From the NCBI GenBank assembly GCA_025355395.1, contig JANXZT010000395.1, positions 1 through 17,222 on the forward strand: a stretch of DNA of 17,222 nucleotides. The letters run 5' to 3'. Shown one piece after another: positions 14,883-17,222 of the stretch. This DNA comes from Betaproteobacteria bacterium. GTDB taxonomy: Bacteria > Pseudomonadota > Gammaproteobacteria > Burkholderiales > Casimicrobiaceae. Numbering within the stretch: position 1 is the first letter of the stretch; each line of letters opens with the position of its first letter. The notes beneath the pieces are model-generated. The model ran no database searches. It had not been told where the DNA came from and worked only from the letters and a program-made list of their open reading frames with translations. The position numbers and the translations under genes were made by a program.

Positions 14883-16142
14883 GAGGCATGCCAGGCACTT
14901 GCTTTCGAACGCCAGCTTGGCTTTGACCGCCGCCGGGTCGCTTGGGGTCGAGGTGGCCGGGATGTTGTTGTGCTCGACGTCGCCGCTCCCGGGCGGGGGA
15001 TTACCGGCCGCAATCAGCCCGATGGCGCCCTGGGACGCGTTGGCAAAATGGTGGTCGACCATCACGTAGCTGCCAGCCTCGGGAATCATGAACTCGACAA
15101 TCGCGCCTCCGGAAGAGCCCAGCAACACCGTCTGCAAGCCGCGCAATTGGTTATCCGGGTTGCCGTCGATCCAGACGCGGTCGAAGATGGTGCCGACGAC
15201 GTGAAAGCTGGAAGTGTTCGAAGGGCCGACGTTCATTACGAAGAGCCGCACCCGCTCGCCCGGCTTCGCCGGCAATGGTTTTTCGACCATGCCGTTGTAG
15301 CGGCCGTTGAAAACGGTGTAGGTTGGTTGCTTGTTGCGAACCCGCTCCGAGTCGAGCACGTAAAGCGGCTGACCGTTCACTTTACGCTTCTCCGGGTCGA
15401 GTTTGGTATAGAACTCGCTCTGGACGACGGCATATTCATGGTCCACTTTGGTGGGATAGCCGCCTCTTGGCTCGACGATGACCATGCCGTACATGCCCGA
15501 AGCGATATGCTCGAGCACCATCGGCGTGCCACAGTGGTACATGAAGACGCCCGGGTAGTTCGGCGTGAATTCAAAAGTGATGGTTTGTCCCGGCGCAATC
15601 GAACGGTATTTGTCCTGCGGCGAGACCATCGCCGCATGAAAATCCATCGAATGCATCATCGGCGCCGCCATCACCTGCAGCCCAGGCGCGGGCTCGTCGC
15701 TGCGATTGGTCATCGAAAACTTGACCTTGTCACCGACCCGTACCCGAACTATCGGGCCTGGCACTTGGCCGCCAAACGTCCAGGCCGAGAAATGAATTCC
15801 CGGCGCAAGTTCGATCACTCGATGGGTCGTATCGAGCTGAATGGTTTTGACGGGGTCAGCCACTAGCGGCTTCACCGCCGCATCAAGACTCAGTGCACTG
15901 CCCGACGCCAAGGGGCCGGTGTGGCGGTCGCTGGTCAACGTCGCGGGCAAAGACTTCATCTCCGTCTTGGAGTTATCGTAAGGGTCGGCTACTGTCGTAG
16001 CGGCCGGCTTATCGTTCGGTTTGTCGCAGCCGACCAGGATTAGCGTCGCGGCCGGAGCGAAACACATCGCAACTACGGACCATAGAACGCGACGCAAAGA
16101 CTTCGCGAAGGGAGAGAGGAGTTGTTGGTATTGGCGATGCAC
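14868..16142 (-). CDS. nirK: Copper nitrite reductase, lipoprotein, C-terminal heme domain cut by frameshift
   Basis: A 424-aa product with two cupredoxin domains of the CuNIR type, reducing nitrite to nitric oxide in the periplasm. Type 1 copper ligands are His164, Cys204, His212 and Met217; type 2 ligands are His169, His203 and probably His364; the catalytic pair is Asp167 (in HSMDFH) and His314 (SSFHVVG). Its N-terminus is a lipoprotein signal with LVGC (36-39), so it is probably membrane-anchored. It belongs with the longer CuNIRs that carry a C-terminal cytochrome c, as in Ralstonia pickettii. The frame breaks right after KCLAC and stops after LERRR, leaving the copper core whole but no heme. 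The start is GTG at 16142, with GGAGG 9 nt upstream. HiPIP and the CGAC protein follow in the same direction; phosphoketolase ends 87 nt upstream. Confidence 0.9.
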   Translation of the reverse strand: MHRQYQQLLSPFAKSLRRVLWSVVAMCFAPAATLILVGCDKPNDKPAATTVADPYDNSKTEMKSLPATLTSDRHTGPLASGSALSLDAAVKPLVADPVKTIQLDTTHRVIELAPGIHFSAWTFGGQVPGPIVRVRVGDKVKFSMTNRSDEPAPGLQVMAAPMMHSMDFHAAMVSPQDKYRSIAPGQTITFEFTPNYPGVFMYHCGTPMVLEHIASGMYGMVIVEPRGGYPTKVDHEYAVVQSEFYTKLDPEKRKVNGQPLYVLDSERVRNKQPTYTVFNGRYNGMVEKPLPAKPGERVRLFVMNVGPSNTSSFHVVGTIFDRVWIDGNPDNQLRGLQTVLLGSSGGAIVEFMIPEAGSYVMVDHHFANASQGAIGLIAAGNPPPGSGDVEHNNIPATSTPSDPAAVKAKLAFESKCLACLERRR

Positions 16143-16229
16143 GTTGATAAACCTCCGAAGCGGATGACCTACTGAGCATTACGAAAATTCGTGACGTTCG
16201 AACTGGACAGACTTTCGAAAGGGCGCCGC

Positions 16230-17222
16230 TCATTTGCGCTTGGATTGCTTCTTCCCCGTTTCATTCGCTCCCCATTTCCAATTGCGAATCTCCGGCATGT
16301 CTTCACCGTATTGCCGGATGTAGCGCTTGTGGTCGATGAGTTTGTCTCGGATGAATTGCGTGAGGTAAGCGGCACGTGGTCCCATACTCGGCACCCGGTC
16401 GACGACGTCTTTGACCAAATGGAACCGGTCGATGTCGTTGAGTACGACCATGTCGAAAGGCGTGGTGGTCGTTCCTTCTTCCTTGTAACCACGAACGTGC
16501 AGGTTGTGATGGTTGGTTCGACGATAGGTCAGTTTGTGAATGAGCGAGGGATACCCGTGGTAGGCAAAGACGATGGGTTTGTCCTTGGTGAACAAGACAT
16601 CGAAATCCTTGTCGCTCAGGCCGTGGGGATGCTCATTCTGCGGTTGCAGCGCCATCAAGTCCACCACGTTGATGACGCGGATCTTGAGCTCCGGGAAATG
16701 CTGCCGCAGCATCTCCACCGCGGCCAGCGTCTCCAGGGTCGGCACATCGCCGGCGCAGGCCATCACCACATCCGGCTCGCTGCCCTCGTCGTTACTGGCC
16801 CATTCCCAGATGCCCAGCCCGGCGGTGCAGTGCTTGACGGCGGCATCCATGTCCAGCCATTGCAGTTCCGGCTGCTTGCCGGCGACGATGACATTGACGT
16901 AGTGGCGGCTGCGTAAGCAATGATCGACCACCGATAGCAACGTGTTGGCATCCGGTGGCAGATAAACGCGGATGACATCGGCCTTCTTGTTCACCACGTG
17001 GTCGATGAAGCCGGGATCCTGATGGCTGAAGCCGTTGTTATCCTGCCGCCACACGTGGGAGGTCAGCAGATAGGTCAGCGAGGCGATGGGCCGCCGCCAG
17101 GGAATCCGGCGCGAGACCTTCAGCCACTTGGCGTGCTGGTTGAACATCGAATCGACGAGGTGGATGAACGCCTCGTAGCAGTTGAAGAGCCCGTGGCGCC
17201 CGGTGAGAAGGTAACCCTCCAG
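16230..17222 (-). CDS. xfp: Phosphoketolase, C-terminal part (5' end outside window)
   Basis: 330 residues of the C-terminal part, open to the right edge of the window. The reading begins LEGYLLTGRHGLFNCYEAF and continues through DSMFNQHAKWLK, RQDNNGFSHQDPGF, VYLPPDANTLLSV, PDVVMACAGDVPTLE and a HGYPSLIHKLTYRR segment, all typical of xylulose-5-phosphate/fructose-6-phosphate phosphoketolase (about 790 residues in full). The enzyme uses thiamine diphosphate and phosphate to split the sugar phosphate into acetyl phosphate and an aldose phosphate. It is cytoplasmic. The C-terminus ends in a Lys-rich tail. Its product could be turned into ATP by acetate kinase (not in the window) or enter acetyl-CoA pools, which fits the CoA-ligase gene nearby. 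Its promoter lies beyond the window. Confidence 0.93.
   Translation of the reverse strand: MEGYLLTGRHGLFNCYEAFIHLVDSMFNQHAKWLKVSRRIPWRRPIASLTYLLTSHVWRQDNNGFSHQDPGFIDHVVNKKADVIRVYLPPDANTLLSVVDHCLRSRHYVNVIVAGKQPELQWLDMDAAVKHCTAGLGIWEWASNDEGSEPDVVMACAGDVPTLETLAAVEMLRQHFPELKIRVINVVDLMALQPQNEHPHGLSDKDFDVLFTKDKPIVFAYHGYPSLIHKLTYRRTNHHNLHVRGYKEEGTTTTPFDMVVLNDIDRFHLVKDVVDRVPSMGPRAAYLTQFIRDKLIDHKRYIRQYGEDMPEIRNWKWGANETGKKQSKRK

Noticed and set aside
14685..15866. Long plus-strand open frame opposite nirK
   Set aside because: Antisense shadow; the other strand carries all copper ligands of a CuNIR.
16191..16916. Plus-strand frame opposite phosphoketolase
   Set aside because: Antisense shadow; it looks hydrophobic and Val-rich only because of the complementary codons.

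Overview
The window looks like part of a high-GC betaproteobacterial chromosome, probably Burkholderiales or a close relative. The evidence is GC-rich third codon positions, Shine-Dalgarno starts with some TTG/GTG start codons, a BCAM0308-family protein, and FNR/Anr-type operators. The gene set resembles the low-oxygen-activated (lxa) locus of Burkholderia cenocepacia: BON protein, universal stress proteins, P-type ATPases, phosphoketolase, NDP-forming acyl-CoA synthetase, a nicotinate phosphoribosyltransferase remnant and BCAM0308. That assignment comes from family recognition, not a search.

Layout. 1-207: no gene recognised. 208-877: a DUF2934 protein and a doubtful small ORF (+). 942-967: a perfect hairpin between converging genes. 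1046-1705: a three-BON-domain protein (-). 1957-2235: the C-terminal relic of a nicotinate phosphoribosyltransferase (+). 2232-2245: a perfect TTGAT-N4-ATCAA operator driving a BCAM0308 zinc-ribbon-like protein and a YdaT-N-terminal-like small protein (+). 3250-3747: a membrane protein of the CDP-archaeol synthase (CarS) family (+). 3796-3944: a frameshifted MerR-type HTH relic (-). 4026-6716: an 896-aa NDP-forming acyl-CoA synthetase fused to a GNAT acetyltransferase (-), with a truncated, frameshifted universal stress protein relic upstream (6982-7082). 7083-7571: a divergent control region with three operator-like sites. 7572-7846: a broken DUF883/ElaB-like gene (+). 7889-13020: two translationally overlapping P-type ATPases (+), the first of the MgtA Mg2+ type and the second of unclear substrate. 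13258-13689: an intact universal stress protein (+). 13836-16142: a minus-strand nitrite reductase module, with lipoprotein CuNIR plus C-terminal cytochrome c (nirK, frameshifted exactly at the heme CxxCH motif), a Tat-exported HiPIP and a small secreted CGAC protein. 16230-17222: the C-terminal part of phosphoketolase (-), whose 5' end lies outside the window.

How it fits together. I infer an oxygen-limitation and fermentative/denitrifying survival island under an FNR/Anr-type regulator. Phosphoketolase makes acetyl phosphate. The NDP-forming CoA ligase interconverts acyl-CoA and ATP, and its GNAT domain may acetylate proteins. NirK with cytochrome/HiPIP respires nitrite, the ATPases and CarS-like protein act on ions and membrane, and the USP, BON and DUF2934 proteins are stress accessories. 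A striking feature is patchy decay: at least four small genes are relics and nirK carries a frameshift, while the three very large ORFs stay open. No tRNA, rRNA, IS element or CRISPR array was seen.
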